This document shows positions 17,515 through 27,275 of a stretch of 64,000 nt of DNA, one piece after another (the stretch's first letter is position 1; every line of letters begins with the position of its first letter). Source of the stretch: Ruminiclostridium papyrosolvens C7 (GTDB lineage Bacteria; Bacillota; Clostridia; Acetivibrionales; DSM-1351); contig NZ_ATAY01000085.1 in the NCBI RefSeq assembly GCF_000421965.1, forward strand, positions 115,872-179,871, written 5' to 3'. The notes under the pieces are model-generated. The model saw only the letters and a list, made by a program, of their open reading frames with translations, ran no database searches and was not told the DNA's origin. The translations under genes and the position numbers were made by a program.

Positions 17515-19020
17515 TTATTTTTCACTTAAAGGTACTACATACGTGCCGTTGTCCTCAGTATACAGGACAAAACTTGGTGCTATATGTTCTTTAAGCGCAG
17601 AATTTGTCAATACGTAATATATCCCGAAATTTTTAACCGAAATATCTTTGTTGCTTAGCTCCGGATATTTTTCAAATGCTTTCGAGTACATGTATTGGAA
17701 TGCCCATTGATAATTCAACGGTTTTCCTGTTTTAAACTTAATCGGTATCATCTGACAATGAACTACTCTCTTTGAGTTTGCTTCAATAATAATACTGTTT
17801 TCCTGATTATCCATACCCTTTGCAACTGAATAATCCTTCAATATCAAAGGAACCTCGCCATACTGTTCGTTTACCATAATTGCATAGTCAAACTTAAAGA
17901 TATATGAGTTTGACTTTTCCTCAAACGAACTAAGATATACATTTACTTTAGAAAGAAAGTTATTCTGTTTGTTAACATCTATAATAAACTCTATTGCTTT
18001 CTTATAGGCATCCAATAACCTAAGATTATAGGCTGATGACTGACTCCCTGTATACTTGTATTCCAGAACCGAGTTTTTGTATAGCCGATACACGATATCA
18101 AGTCTTTTAAAGACCACTGAACCATTGATGTCCCTGTCGTAGTCATAATCCCTGCTTGACTCTCCGAACAGCTCTGAAGCAATCTTTTCATAATCTTCGT
18201 AATCCAGGGAATTTAAGTCTGTTTCATCCATCCCTGAAAAAGTTGAACATGTGATGCTGGGATACGTTTCTTCAGTATTATCAAGCATTGGACCAAGCAT
18301 ATCATTTGGAAAATTTATTTCTTCGGATTTTCCCCACTTTTCAGCAGCAGTTTGATAATTTTTGGATGTCGGGTTATCTTTGAGGATATTATACATTTCT
18401 GTAAATTCCTCACTTCTCAAAGAATTAATCTTATTGGTCAAACTATATGTATATATATTCTTGTCATCTCTGATATAAAGAGTGTCGCTGTATCCGTTAT
18501 CCGGGTCATCCGGACATATGATTATCTTATAAATGCTTGAAAGGCCATCTGCTGCAGAAGGCTTGAGATTTAACACCCATTTGACAATATCTGTCGGAAC
18601 AGATGTTTTAAACTCGAGCATATACGGTTTGCTGGCTGCCATTTTACCCCACAATTTATCATTATATAGTTGCGTCTTTTGGGGTTTGATATCCAGAGCT
18701 TGAGCCAAATACAGCTTAGCTCCATCCCAAATACTGTTATAATCCTTTGACCCATTGGGGATAATAAAATGATCCCCATCAAAGTCTGTTGACAGCACAA
18801 TTCTTGAAGGTAAAAGATACTTTGATTTTGTGTCCTCTACCGATACCTGTAATGCGATTTTGGAATCAGAAAAAAGAGACGATAAAAAAGGGAAACTGCT
18901 GGATTGAGTACTCCAGAGAATTCCCACCTGTACTACGCAAAGAACTATTAAGCATATCAAAAAAGCTGTTTTAAGCTTTTCGAAATAAAAACTAACTTTA
19001 TCAGAACTTAATTTTATCAT
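17515..19020 (-). CDS. walH: WalH (YycH) regulatory membrane protein
   Basis: A 501-residue protein anchored by an N-terminal transmembrane segment (about residues 17-35) with a large extracytoplasmic domain, the layout of YycH, which together with YycI tunes WalK. Primary sequence is only weakly conserved in this family, so the call depends on size, topology and operon position between walK and walI. The ATG lies five bases after the preceding stop and has no evident Shine-Dalgarno, which suggests translational coupling to the small secreted protein gene before it. Confidence 0.8.
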   Translation of the reverse strand: MIKLSSDKVSFYFEKLKTAFLICLIVLCVVQVGILWSTQSSSFPFLSSLFSDSKIALQVSVEDTKSKYLLPSRIVLSTDFDGDHFIIPNGSKDYNSIWDGAKLYLAQALDIKPQKTQLYNDKLWGKMAASKPYMLEFKTSVPTDIVKWVLNLKPSAADGLSSIYKIIICPDDPDNGYSDTLYIRDDKNIYTYSLTNKINSLRSEEFTEMYNILKDNPTSKNYQTAAEKWGKSEEINFPNDMLGPMLDNTEETYPSITCSTFSGMDETDLNSLDYEDYEKIASELFGESSRDYDYDRDINGSVVFKRLDIVYRLYKNSVLEYKYTGSQSSAYNLRLLDAYKKAIEFIIDVNKQNNFLSKVNVYLSSFEEKSNSYIFKFDYAIMVNEQYGEVPLILKDYSVAKGMDNQENSIIIEANSKRVVHCQMIPIKFKTGKPLNYQWAFQYMYSKAFEKYPELSNKDISVKNFGIYYVLTNSALKEHIAPSFVLYTEDNGTYVVPLSEK

Positions 19021-19025
19021 AATAT

Positions 19026-19466
19026 TTAAAATTTATCTAAAAGCCAATTACGGATATTATCTAACAAACTCTTCTTTTCAGCAGCGTAAGTTATAGTGTA
19101 ATCCTTGGTTTGCGGATCTTCTTTGGTAGCCTTAGTATAAGCTATAACCTTGATATGATTTTCACCCTTATACTTTAGTTCAACATTCTTACCAAACAGT
19201 TTACTGCTTCCGACTTTAAAGGTTAAATCTCCGTCAGTTGTCTCAAGAGGCTGGAACTTCTCAGTAACTTTATCCCAGTACTGAAACTCAATAAAAGTTT
19301 CATCGTAGGTACACACGCCACAAATTGAGAATATGGGTTTTTCTACTACCTCATTGCCGTCCGGTCTGGTAATCTTGACAATATTTGAAGCTGCCAATGC
19401 AGGTGCCGCGAATAACGCTGTCATAACAGAAACTATTATAATAAAAATCAGTATTTTTGATTTCAT
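19026..19466 (-). CDS. small secreted protein inserted in the wal operon
   Basis: A 146-residue protein with a clear signal peptide (MKSKILIFIIIVSVMTALFA, cleavage near ALAA-SN) followed by a compact domain containing two Cys in CGVC and a run of short beta-prone segments; residues such as ITRPDGNEVVEKPIFSICG resemble an Ig-like fold. I do not recognise a named family. GAGGTGATAGT before ATG 19466 fixes the start and rejects eight earlier in-frame codons. It sits between walK and walH, where classical Bacillus-type wal operons have nothing, and is probably co-transcribed and coupled to walH. An accessory extracellular partner for WalK/WalH/WalI is a reasonable guess, not shown. Confidence 0.75.
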   Translation of the reverse strand: MKSKILIFIIIVSVMTALFAAPALAASNIVKITRPDGNEVVEKPIFSICGVCTYDETFIEFQYWDKVTEKFQPLETTDGDLTFKVGSSKLFGKNVELKYKGENHIKVIAYTKATKEDPQTKDYTITYAAEKKSLLDNIRNWLLDKF

Positions 19467-19573
19467 ACTATCACCTCGAGAAAAAAACAACTATTTGTAC
19501 TATTTCCCAGTACTATATATTTATTATAATACAAATTCTGTTACAATTCCATTACATGGCATTTAAATAATAT

Positions 19574-21397
19574 TTACACTGCACGTGGTAATTTAACTGT
19601 TACCTCTGTACCTTTCCCAATTTCACTTGAAATATTAATAGTACCGCCGTGTGCCTGAACAATTTCCTTGGCAATAGAAAGGCCTAACCCTGTGCCTCCC
19701 ATATCTCTGGACCTTGCCTTGTCTACCCTGTAGAACCTTTCGAACACCCTGGGTAAGGACTCACTTGGAATTCCTATCCCCGTATCCGTAACTTTTACAT
19801 ATATATCGTTATAGATTATACCTACATATACTGTTATTTCACCATTCTCAGAGGTATACTTGATTGAGTTGCTTATAAGGTTTACAATAACTTGTTCCAA
19901 TCTATCTTTATCAGCGCTTATTGCCGGAATATCACCTATTACATAGCTTTCAAGCTTTTGTTGCTTTCTTTGTGCTTCAATTTGAAGCCTTTCAACAATA
20001 GCTTTTACAATGGCGTCAAGAGACACACTTTCCATTTTCCAATTCATTTGCTGATTATCGAGTCTGGATAACTGGAGTAAATCCTTTACCAATCTGGTCA
20101 TTCTGTCAGCCTCGGAATCAATTACACTAAGAAAACGTACTGATGTTTCCTGATCCTCCATGGCACCTTCCAAAAGTGTTTCAGTGTAGCTTTTTATTGA
20201 AGTGATAGGTGTACGAAGTTCATGTGAAACATTTGCCACAAATTCCCGTCTCATACTATCAAGTTTTTGCTGTTCAGTGTCATCGTGAAGTACTACTATA
20301 ATACCTTCCGGTTTTTTATTGGTATCTGTAAATACAGCGAAATACACCTTTACATACATATCATTTAAAATAGTATCTGATTCCCTCACAGGTGATTCTT
20401 CAAAATAAACTATATCTTCAATTCTGACATCCAGACCTACCTTAACGGCAAATTCTTTGAAAGGATTGTTTACCACGTCATTGCCAAGGAGCTTTCTTGC
20501 TGCCGGATTAGCGTGAATAGCCACTCCCTTTAAATCAAAGGCTATTACACCGTCAGCCATGTAGTTGAGTATTGTCTCAACCTTGTTCTTTTCACTTGAA
20601 ATCTCGGACAAGGTCTTCTTAAGCTCAGATGCCATATAGTTGAAGGTTCTTGTCAGATTTCCTATTTCGTCTTCCGATTTAACCGCCAGCTGTTCGCCGA
20701 AATCTCCTTCAGCAACCTTTTCAGCCTTATGCATAACACTTATTATTGGAGATGTAATAGTCTTTGAAAGCATGTATCCCAGAAGCAATGACAAAAAAAC
20801 TGCTATAAGAGCGCTGGTAAGTATTAAATAGTTAAACTTTTCCAATATTGGCAACCATGCTTCTTCCTGATACGTAAAGTAAAAAATCAAATTGTCCTTC
20901 GGCTGCTTTATATATTCAAAATATTTGCCGTTAGCGCCTTTAATTAACCGATCGTTTTTCTGAGGTTGGTTCCCAGCCCAGATAGACATGAGACTTTCAC
21001 TGGTTTTAATATTATTTGCAAACGCCTCAGAATCATCTGTATAACCCTTTTCAGACGAATAAAGGATTCCTCCGGTAGAAGTCTGTATCTTCGTTAAGTC
21101 AATTATTGTCATCCCAAGGTACGAGGAGTTTGCCCCGAAGAACAGGGCATCCCCACCTTCAGTAAAATATTCCGAAAGTTTTTGATTGGATTCCGGAACA
21201 CCGCCTCTTACATCTATCCAATTTTTATATCCTGTTTCTATACTGTTTGCAAAGCTGTCATAATATATATTCTGTAGCCCGGTATTAATAACTACATATA
21301 CTACGGACACCAGAATAATACACATTGAAATGAAAATGTATACAAGCTTCCACTGCAGACTGCTGAGAAGCCTAAAAAACCCTTTCCAAAATTTCAT
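19574..21397 (-). CDS. walK: WalK (YycG) cell-wall sensor histidine kinase
   Basis: Sensor kinase of 607 residues. Transmembrane segment 1 is at about 15-35, an extracytoplasmic sensor domain at ~36-185, TM2 at ~190-212, HAMP at ~210-262 (SKTITSPIISVMHKAEKVAE), PAS at ~265-375, HisKA with NVSHELRTPITS (phospho-acceptor His392), and HATPase with NLISNSIKY, DTGIGIPSE and GGTGLGLS. In Firmicutes WalK responds to wall precursor or hydrolase state and phosphorylates WalR, which controls autolysin genes. AGGAG is seven bases before the ATG and the gene starts 35 bases after the walR stop. Confidence 0.95.
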   Translation of the reverse strand: MKFWKGFFRLLSSLQWKLVYIFISMCIILVSVVYVVINTGLQNIYYDSFANSIETGYKNWIDVRGGVPESNQKLSEYFTEGGDALFFGANSSYLGMTIIDLTKIQTSTGGILYSSEKGYTDDSEAFANNIKTSESLMSIWAGNQPQKNDRLIKGANGKYFEYIKQPKDNLIFYFTYQEEAWLPILEKFNYLILTSALIAVFLSLLLGYMLSKTITSPIISVMHKAEKVAEGDFGEQLAVKSEDEIGNLTRTFNYMASELKKTLSEISSEKNKVETILNYMADGVIAFDLKGVAIHANPAARKLLGNDVVNNPFKEFAVKVGLDVRIEDIVYFEESPVRESDTILNDMYVKVYFAVFTDTNKKPEGIIVVLHDDTEQQKLDSMRREFVANVSHELRTPITSIKSYTETLLEGAMEDQETSVRFLSVIDSEADRMTRLVKDLLQLSRLDNQQMNWKMESVSLDAIVKAIVERLQIEAQRKQQKLESYVIGDIPAISADKDRLEQVIVNLISNSIKYTSENGEITVYVGIIYNDIYVKVTDTGIGIPSESLPRVFERFYRVDKARSRDMGGTGLGLSIAKEIVQAHGGTINISSEIGKGTEVTVKLPRAV

Positions 21398-21432
21398 GTT
21401 AACTCCTACATATTACATTTAGCTAAATTAAA

Positions 21433-22131
21433 CTAAATTTTATTGAAATAGTATCCTACTCCTCTTTTAGTGACAATATACTGAGGATTTGCAGGATCCT
21501 GCTCGAGTTTTTCCCTTACTCTTCTGACTGTAACGTCAACCGTTCTAACATCCCCGTAGTATTCATACCCCCAAACCTTTTCCAGAAGAGTTTCTCTTGA
21601 AAATATGGTGCCTTGCTGTGCTGCGAGGAATTTTACTAATTCAAATTCACGGAGAGTAAGCTCTATAGTTTCTTCTCCCCTCTTAATTTCATATCTGTCT
21701 ACATCAATAGTCAAATCTCCATACTTGTTTATGTGCGAATTATTATCCTCCCCAGGTTGCTCACCGGGTATCAACCTTCTGAGGTTTGCCTTGACACGTG
21801 CCATTAGCTCTCTTGGGCTAAATGGCTTTGTTATATAATCATCTGCTCCCAGCTCTAGACCCAAAACTTTGTCCACTTCCTCTTCCTTTGCAGTTAACAT
21901 AAGAATAGGTGTTGAAATAGATTGTCTTAATTTTCTGCATACAGTGAACCCATCCATTTTTGGAAGCATTATATCCAGCAAAATGAGATCCGGATTCTGG
22001 GAAAGTGCGAGGTTAACTGCTTCCTCCCCGTCATAAGCCTCTATTGTATCATAGCCTTCCTTCTTTAGGTTGAATTTCAATATGTCGACAATATTTTTCT
22101 CATCGTCTACAATTAAGATCTTTTTGCTCAA
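21433..22131 (-). CDS. walR: WalR (YycF) response regulator
   Basis: OmpR/PhoB-type regulator of 232 residues. The receiver domain (~1-115) has the acidic pocket DDE, phospho-acceptor Asp in LILLDIMLPKMDG, the conserved Thr in LMLTAKEEE and the Lys of ITKPFSP. The C-terminal winged helix (~130-230) has the REFELVKFLA and VDVTVRRVREKLE recognition elements. It activates or represses cell-wall hydrolase genes in related bacteria. Two in-frame TTG codons exist; AGGGGTG lies downstream of the first (22149) and seven bases before the second (22131), so 22131 is the start, giving MSKKILIVDDE. Confidence 0.95.
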   Translation of the reverse strand: MSKKILIVDDEKNIVDILKFNLKKEGYDTIEAYDGEEAVNLALSQNPDLILLDIMLPKMDGFTVCRKLRQSISTPILMLTAKEEEVDKVLGLELGADDYITKPFSPRELMARVKANLRRLIPGEQPGEDNNSHINKYGDLTIDVDRYEIKRGEETIELTLREFELVKFLAAQQGTIFSRETLLEKVWGYEYYGDVRTVDVTVRRVREKLEQDPANPQYIVTKRGVGYYFNKI

Positions 22132-22184
22132 AATGACACCCCTAATCAAATTTTTTATGTATTTCTACACTCAAACCTACCTGA

Positions 22185-22190
22185 ATTATA
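22185..22190 (-). promoter_or_regulatory. candidate -10 of the wal operon promoter
   Basis: TATAAT on the minus strand, about 54 bases before the walR start. The -35 region at 17-base spacing (22208-22213) reads TTTTAA, which is weak. It lies just downstream of the terminator ending the TolC-like gene pair, consistent with walR heading a new transcript. Confidence 0.45.
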
Positions 22191-22251
22191 CCATTAAATA
22201 TACGTAATTAAAAATTAATATTTTGGTAATAGTGCTTTTTATGTAAAATGA

Positions 22252-22276
22252 AGGAGTATAAATATAATATACTCCT
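22252..22276 (-). terminator. terminator between the TolC-like genes and walR
   Basis: Inverted repeat AGGAGTATA / TATACTCCT followed by a T-rich tract on the minus strand, about 40 bases after the second TolC-like gene. Confidence 0.75.
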
Positions 22277-22317
22277 GTAACTTAGACGTAATATTTATGA
22301 AAAGGTTCCGCTTTTAT

Positions 22318-23415
22318 TTAAAAATTTGTCCTGAAGGTATCATAAGCAATTAAATAGTCTAATTTTGCTTTTTCCAGTGCTATTTGTGCCTCATCTTCAT
22401 TAGCCTTTTCTTTTTCGTTTTCAATTAATGTAATTTGTCCCAACTTATATTTGACCGCAGATATTTCAGTAAGCTTCTTTGTTTTTTCGCATTCGAGACT
22501 GTTTATTTCTATGTCATCCCGTAAATTAAGGAGAGTATTAAAATCTGAGCGTACTTTGACGTTTATATCTTTTTTAAGCTCTTCCAAAGTGTATTCTGCA
22601 TCAAGAACACGATCTTCAACTTCATCTATCCCGTTAGTATCTGGCTTGTATGAATATTTTTTTACTATTTCGTATTCCAGCCGAGCTTCTTCAAGGTCTC
22701 TTTGCGCTTTTATTATATCATGATTTTTTAAATTTTGACCTTCTGCTGTCTTTTCTATATTTATGTTATCCACACTATTAACCGGAATATCCACTTTTTT
22801 CAGCTTAGTACTGCTGCTTAGTTCAAATCCAAGTAAACCATTCAATTTAATTATCTGAACATCTCGTTCTCTTATCAGGCTGTTTACTTTCTGCTGTTCC
22901 TGATTTATTGATATTTGAAGGCTTGTAACGGTACTTTGAATAGCTGTTCCGCTCTTTAACTGTTTCTTCTTAATTTCCAATTCATTTTGCAGCCTGTTAA
23001 CTGATTTCTCTCGTAAAGTTATGAGCGTATTTTTGTTTAATATCTCGTAATATGCTTTTGTAACATCTCTTTCCAGTAATTGGGCTTTATTTTGCTTTTC
23101 CCATACTAAATGATCTATTTGATTCTTTCTCTGTAGCGGATACAGAAGTTCTTCCTTTTTATTTGATATCAGTTCAGCATCATCATCCCAGCCTTTAGCC
23201 ATTGCGGAGGCCGATTTTGCATATGCTAAATCATAACGTTGTTTTGCATATATAATCTTATCGTCGTAAAGCTTTAATTCCTTACTGTTACTCAGAGCTG
23301 TCTCGATAGCAGACTCTAAGCCTATTTCGGCTGATGCCTGTACAGAACTGAATATATTTGTATTAATCAATATTAAAAGACCTATTACTATACAACCTAT
23401 AGCTTTTGCTCTCAT
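22318..23415 (-). CDS. TolC-like secreted coiled-coil protein (second of pair)
   Basis: A 365-residue protein with a signal peptide (about residues 1-30), then almost entirely long charged helices. The heptad-like arrangement matches TolC/outer membrane efflux protein repeats (start LESAIETALSNSKELKLYDD, later KSGTAIQSTVTSLQISINQE, and C-terminal KYKLGQITLIENEKEKANED). TolC proteins normally span the outer membrane of diderm bacteria; here the host looks monoderm, so the role is unclear and may concern wall-spanning export or a structural coiled coil. Nineteen bases separate it from the paralogue upstream, so the two form an operon. GGAG precedes the ATG. Confidence 0.7.
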   Translation of the reverse strand: MRAKAIGCIVIGLLILINTNIFSSVQASAEIGLESAIETALSNSKELKLYDDKIIYAKQRYDLAYAKSASAMAKGWDDDAELISNKKEELLYPLQRKNQIDHLVWEKQNKAQLLERDVTKAYYEILNKNTLITLREKSVNRLQNELEIKKKQLKSGTAIQSTVTSLQISINQEQQKVNSLIRERDVQIIKLNGLLGFELSSSTKLKKVDIPVNSVDNINIEKTAEGQNLKNHDIIKAQRDLEEARLEYEIVKKYSYKPDTNGIDEVEDRVLDAEYTLEELKKDINVKVRSDFNTLLNLRDDIEINSLECEKTKKLTEISAVKYKLGQITLIENEKEKANEDEAQIALEKAKLDYLIAYDTFRTNF

Positions 23416-23434
23416 ATTCCATCATCTCCTCAAA

Positions 23435-24679
23435 TTAATTATACCCCGGCCCTATATTACAAGAGTTTTTAAACTTATATATCGTATAATCAAAATCCCT
23501 GACTTTGGTGTCATAGTCATTTTGAGCCATTTCCAGCGAAATCATTGCTGTATTATAATCCATATTGCTCAATGAACCGGATTTATTTAGCAGTTTTGAA
23601 GCAGCGAAGCTTTTTCTTTCAGACTCCAGAGACAATTTTGAATTTTCCATTGTTTTACGCTTATCCACAAGGTCTGCATATGCGCTTTTTAATTCCTGTT
23701 CTACTGAAATCTGCTTTTCCTTTATCTGATTAGTTATATCAGGAATCTGCAGTTCCATGTTCCTTTTATAAATATCCAGTTCAGAATTACTAAATTCAAA
23801 TGAGTAGATTAGGTTAAAGGTATACAGTTGTATTTCCGCTGCCTTTAAGTCCATTTTAAGTGAAGTGATCTCGTTTCTGTTTATCAATGCTCTTTTAACA
23901 TAATTTTCATATTTGTCTATCCTGTAATCAATATTTGCTTTATAGGGTATAAGGGTAACATCAATATCAATACTGATTCCCAATTGCCTTTTAAAGGACA
24001 TATCCAAATTATGCAGGGTTCTTTTAAGCTTGTTTAGTTCAATACCCTGTTTTTTATATTCTGTTTCAATTGTTAACCTGTCAACCTCTGAAATTGCTCC
24101 GTTTTTATGGTCCGTTACCGCTTTATTAAATCTCTGCTTTTGCAATTCATATGCCTTCTGCGCTATATTAATATTCTTAGTTATGCTCAGTATTGAATCA
24201 AAGGTTTGCCTTATACCATCCTCAATGGACAAATATGTTAATTCCTTATTCAAACAGCTCTTTACAATTGCCGCACATGCCGCAGCATCAGGAAAATCCT
24301 TTGGATTGATTTCAGGCTCAAGTTGAATGTCTTTTACCGCATCAGTACCGTTTAAAACTGTATAAAGCATCAGAAGCTCACCTTGTTCATCAAGACTCAT
24401 GAGTTTATGTGAAGTTAATTTAGCATATAACTCATTCATCCTGTCTACCATCACATATCGGTCAGCGTTGAGTACGTCAACGGCGTATGAGCCTTCATAC
24501 TTCTTTCTCAAATCCTTGATTGTTTTTCCAAGACGAGTCAGCTGTCCGTTATTTTTCACCGCAAGCTGTGTTGCATCTTTAAGAGTTAAAGTCATTGTGC
24601 TTTTCTCTTGTGCATATGTATTTATAGATGAAAAAGCAAATGAGAATAATAACATAAAAAGTATTACTTTTTTGTACAT
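23435..24679 (-). CDS. TolC-like secreted coiled-coil protein (first of pair)
   Basis: A 414-residue protein with a signal peptide (MYKKVILFMLLFSFAFSSIN, cleavage near TYA-QE) and an N-terminal TolC-type element (LTLKDATQLAVKNNGQLTRL). Long alpha-helical segments follow, rich in Lys, Glu and Leu. ATG 24679 is chosen over an 18-codon upstream extension because of the GGGGAGGG ribosome site. It is paralogous in architecture to the next gene and lies directly after an SLH-domain protein gene on the same strand. Function is unknown in Gram-positive bacteria; alignment depth to true TolC cannot be checked here. Confidence 0.7.
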   Translation of the reverse strand: MYKKVILFMLLFSFAFSSINTYAQEKSTMTLTLKDATQLAVKNNGQLTRLGKTIKDLRKKYEGSYAVDVLNADRYVMVDRMNELYAKLTSHKLMSLDEQGELLMLYTVLNGTDAVKDIQLEPEINPKDFPDAAACAAIVKSCLNKELTYLSIEDGIRQTFDSILSITKNINIAQKAYELQKQRFNKAVTDHKNGAISEVDRLTIETEYKKQGIELNKLKRTLHNLDMSFKRQLGISIDIDVTLIPYKANIDYRIDKYENYVKRALINRNEITSLKMDLKAAEIQLYTFNLIYSFEFSNSELDIYKRNMELQIPDITNQIKEKQISVEQELKSAYADLVDKRKTMENSKLSLESERKSFAASKLLNKSGSLSNMDYNTAMISLEMAQNDYDTKVRDFDYTIYKFKNSCNIGPGYN

Positions 24680-24737
24680 TTTATCCCTCCCCTTCCATAT
24701 ACGGGTTTGTCCCAACAAATGTCTGTAATACAAAAGA

Positions 24738-24760
24738 GAATAGCAGAATATCCACTATTC
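24738..24760 (-). terminator. hairpin after the third SLH protein gene
   Basis: Stem GAATAG / CTATTC extended by partial pairing and followed by TCTTTTG on the minus strand. It is modest in strength, so read-through into the TolC-like pair is possible. Confidence 0.5.
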
Positions 24761-24781
24761 CCTTTAATTTTAAATACAAGC

Positions 24782-27064
24782 CTATTTGTCAGAACCCATG
24801 ATTACCTGTACTGGATTAAATTCAGACCCTGAGGATTTAAACAGTCCGGAGATATCTTTAAGTGATGTAAACCTTATTGTATACCTGTTGTTAAAGTCCA
24901 GTTTATCAAACTTGAGTATCATCGAGGTAGCATTAATATAATTTACAGAGGTTGGTATTTTCTTAACAGTATTTGCACCGTCACTGTACTCAAGTACATA
25001 ATTTGAATTCAATATATTAGGAGTTTCCAGTGAGACTTCTCTTGAAAAAGTCAATTTCACAGCATCCTTAGCAATTATAACCGCACTGCTGATATTCGGT
25101 TTAACTGCTTTCAAGTCCGTATTGCAAGGGAAGGATGCATAAAGTAGTGTCCCTATTGGATTACCCATATAGTCCTTAAGTGCTGCTTGTACAACCAGCT
25201 TGTAACTATCCCTGTATTTAAACTGGCTGTCATTTCCAATGAATAAACGTACCTTTTTGGGCTGTTGTGGATCAAAATATGCCTTAACCGGAATTGATGA
25301 ATACATCGCATTTGTAATACCTATAAATGTGTAGTTATTACTGACAGCAGCTGTTTCACTATCCAATTCACGGTTGAAATAAACATCAAGTGTACCGGTA
25401 TCAATAACCCTTATATCGGTAACATTCAAGACACCGCTGTCAGTGTATTTCCCGGAAAATGAGTATTGTCTCTCAGTAATACTTTGCTGTCTTGAAATAT
25501 CATTGAGATTATTTATCATTAGCTTATATTCCTGAGTGGAATCCAACCCGCCATTTATGGTCAGCAATACACTTTTACCGTTGCTGGATACATCAGGTGC
25601 AACTACAGCCTTTGTAATCTGAATCTGATAGTCAGCTTGGGAAGTAAGACTATAATTGTATATCTGCTGTGCAAGAGTAGGATTAACCTGCTTATTAAAA
25701 TCAATCCTTATAGTCTTGTTATTTAAAGCATATATTTTATCAACTGCAAATTTCACATTGTCTTCATTTATACTAATAAACGCTCCTGAGTCACCTTCGG
25801 CTTCTCCCAAACGAACACCGTATTCGCTGTTTAAATCACCCGAAACCTTTATTCTGTATTCTTTATCAGGTGCAAGGCTTATCCCTTTTAATGTCAACGA
25901 GACAGCATTTTTCTGAGAGTCCAAAGCCTTTACCGCTATAGTATTTGCACTGCCTGTTACTATTTCATTATCACCGTCTAAAATTGAGTAAAATGTGGGG
26001 TCTTCGGCATTGATATTAACCGGCTGTGTAAAATAGATATTTATAACATTCTTACTTACAGGTTTTATACTGCTTATTTTAAAGAAATCAGAAATTATCT
26101 CCTTCTGTATATAGCCCGGAAATGCAGCTTCAACATATGGGAGCTTTATATTGTCATCCATATCAGATACATTAGATATTTTGAAATAATAATTCTTTTG
26201 GGGAACCTGTAAAGCAGTTTTTATAGTCAGTGTATTTCCTTCTTGTTTTATAATAGAGGCATTTAGCACCTCACTGTCATTTCCAAAGGTATTTATCTTT
26301 ACATCGTCTGCCGTAAGCTTCTGAATTTCCTTATTAAATTTTACAATCAACGTCATGGCACTCTGTGGGATGATTTCAGTTATTTCAAGTTTATCTGCCT
26401 CTGTTAATAATCCTGCTGAAATTGCTGCATCAATTTTGACTGCACCGCTGCTTACAAGTGCTTTCAACACGGATACTTGAGAACCATTGGGATTTATGCT
26501 GAGTGTGTGATAAAGCAACTCTACCACATCGCCACGCTTATACTCGCTGTTTACATCTGTCTTATCAAGATATGCGCTGTCTGTTACCAGCCCTGCTTCA
26601 TATGCCTTTGTAAATACTTCAGTTCCTGTAAATTCACTATATCCTATGGCTTTTAAAACCATAGTCAAAAAGGCCTTCTCATTCAATCTGTCATTTGGCC
26701 CGAATTTCCCGTTAGGATATCCTCCGATAATGCCACTTTCACTGCAATATCCTACATATGGAGCATACCATGCAGACTGTACTACATCTGGAAAGCGTGA
26801 TACCTTAAGCCTGTCTTTTTCCTGATTAACATATTCAGCCTTGCCCAATAGCTTCACTATAAAAGTAGTCGCCTCAGCTCTTGTCAAATATCCGTCAAGG
26901 TTGAAGCCTGTGTTTGTTCCCGATAACAATGAAATCTTGTTCAATGCTGTTGCTTTCTCGTTTGTTGTCATACTATCCTCATTTCCAACTGCAAAAGCCT
27001 GCATAAAAGATAGTAAGCAAATGACCAAAGCCAATACTACAGATAATTTTCTTCTTATGTACAT
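24782..27064 (-). CDS. SLH-domain surface protein with Ig-like repeats (760 aa)
   Basis: Secreted wall-bound protein. Signal peptide at residues 1-26 (ending QAFA). SLH region at about 30-215, including GYLTRAEATTFIVKLLG and WYAPYVGYCSESGIIGGYPN, the motif that binds pyruvylated secondary wall polymer. After that come about five SbsA-type Ig-like repeats with the recurring pattern of a beta-strand, an N/D-rich turn and YKLVV/YRIKVSG-like strands. It differs in sequence from the two larger SLH proteins upstream and is more divergent at its SLH repeats. GGGGGA lies before ATG. It may be a minor S-layer or surface structural protein. Confidence 0.85.
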   Translation of the reverse strand: MYIRRKLSVVLALVICLLSFMQAFAVGNEDSMTTNEKATALNKISLLSGTNTGFNLDGYLTRAEATTFIVKLLGKAEYVNQEKDRLKVSRFPDVVQSAWYAPYVGYCSESGIIGGYPNGKFGPNDRLNEKAFLTMVLKAIGYSEFTGTEVFTKAYEAGLVTDSAYLDKTDVNSEYKRGDVVELLYHTLSINPNGSQVSVLKALVSSGAVKIDAAISAGLLTEADKLEITEIIPQSAMTLIVKFNKEIQKLTADDVKINTFGNDSEVLNASIIKQEGNTLTIKTALQVPQKNYYFKISNVSDMDDNIKLPYVEAAFPGYIQKEIISDFFKISSIKPVSKNVINIYFTQPVNINAEDPTFYSILDGDNEIVTGSANTIAVKALDSQKNAVSLTLKGISLAPDKEYRIKVSGDLNSEYGVRLGEAEGDSGAFISINEDNVKFAVDKIYALNNKTIRIDFNKQVNPTLAQQIYNYSLTSQADYQIQITKAVVAPDVSSNGKSVLLTINGGLDSTQEYKLMINNLNDISRQQSITERQYSFSGKYTDSGVLNVTDIRVIDTGTLDVYFNRELDSETAAVSNNYTFIGITNAMYSSIPVKAYFDPQQPKKVRLFIGNDSQFKYRDSYKLVVQAALKDYMGNPIGTLLYASFPCNTDLKAVKPNISSAVIIAKDAVKLTFSREVSLETPNILNSNYVLEYSDGANTVKKIPTSVNYINATSMILKFDKLDFNNRYTIRFTSLKDISGLFKSSGSEFNPVQVIMGSDK

Positions 27065-27208
27065 TGTGTCCCCCTTTTCACTTTCCAGAAATATTCCCTC
27101 TGTTTACCATTATATCAATATAGTTATCTACAATAAAGGCAAATTTTCTAGATAGGACCTGTATTTAGGTTACATATTTGTAAACTCTGGAGAATAAAAA
27201 AACCATAT

Positions 27209-27243
27209 AAAAAAGGAACTGCCCTAGGGCAGTTCCTTTTTAT
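27209..27243. terminator. strong bidirectional terminator
   Basis: Perfect palindrome AAAAAGGAACTGCCC / GGGCAGTTCCTTTTT with no unpaired loop, 33 bases after the stop of the 970-residue SLH gene. It has T-runs on both strands. Confidence 0.9.
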
Positions 27244-27275
27244 AGTATGGATTTGCATCCAAACTTTAGTATTAA

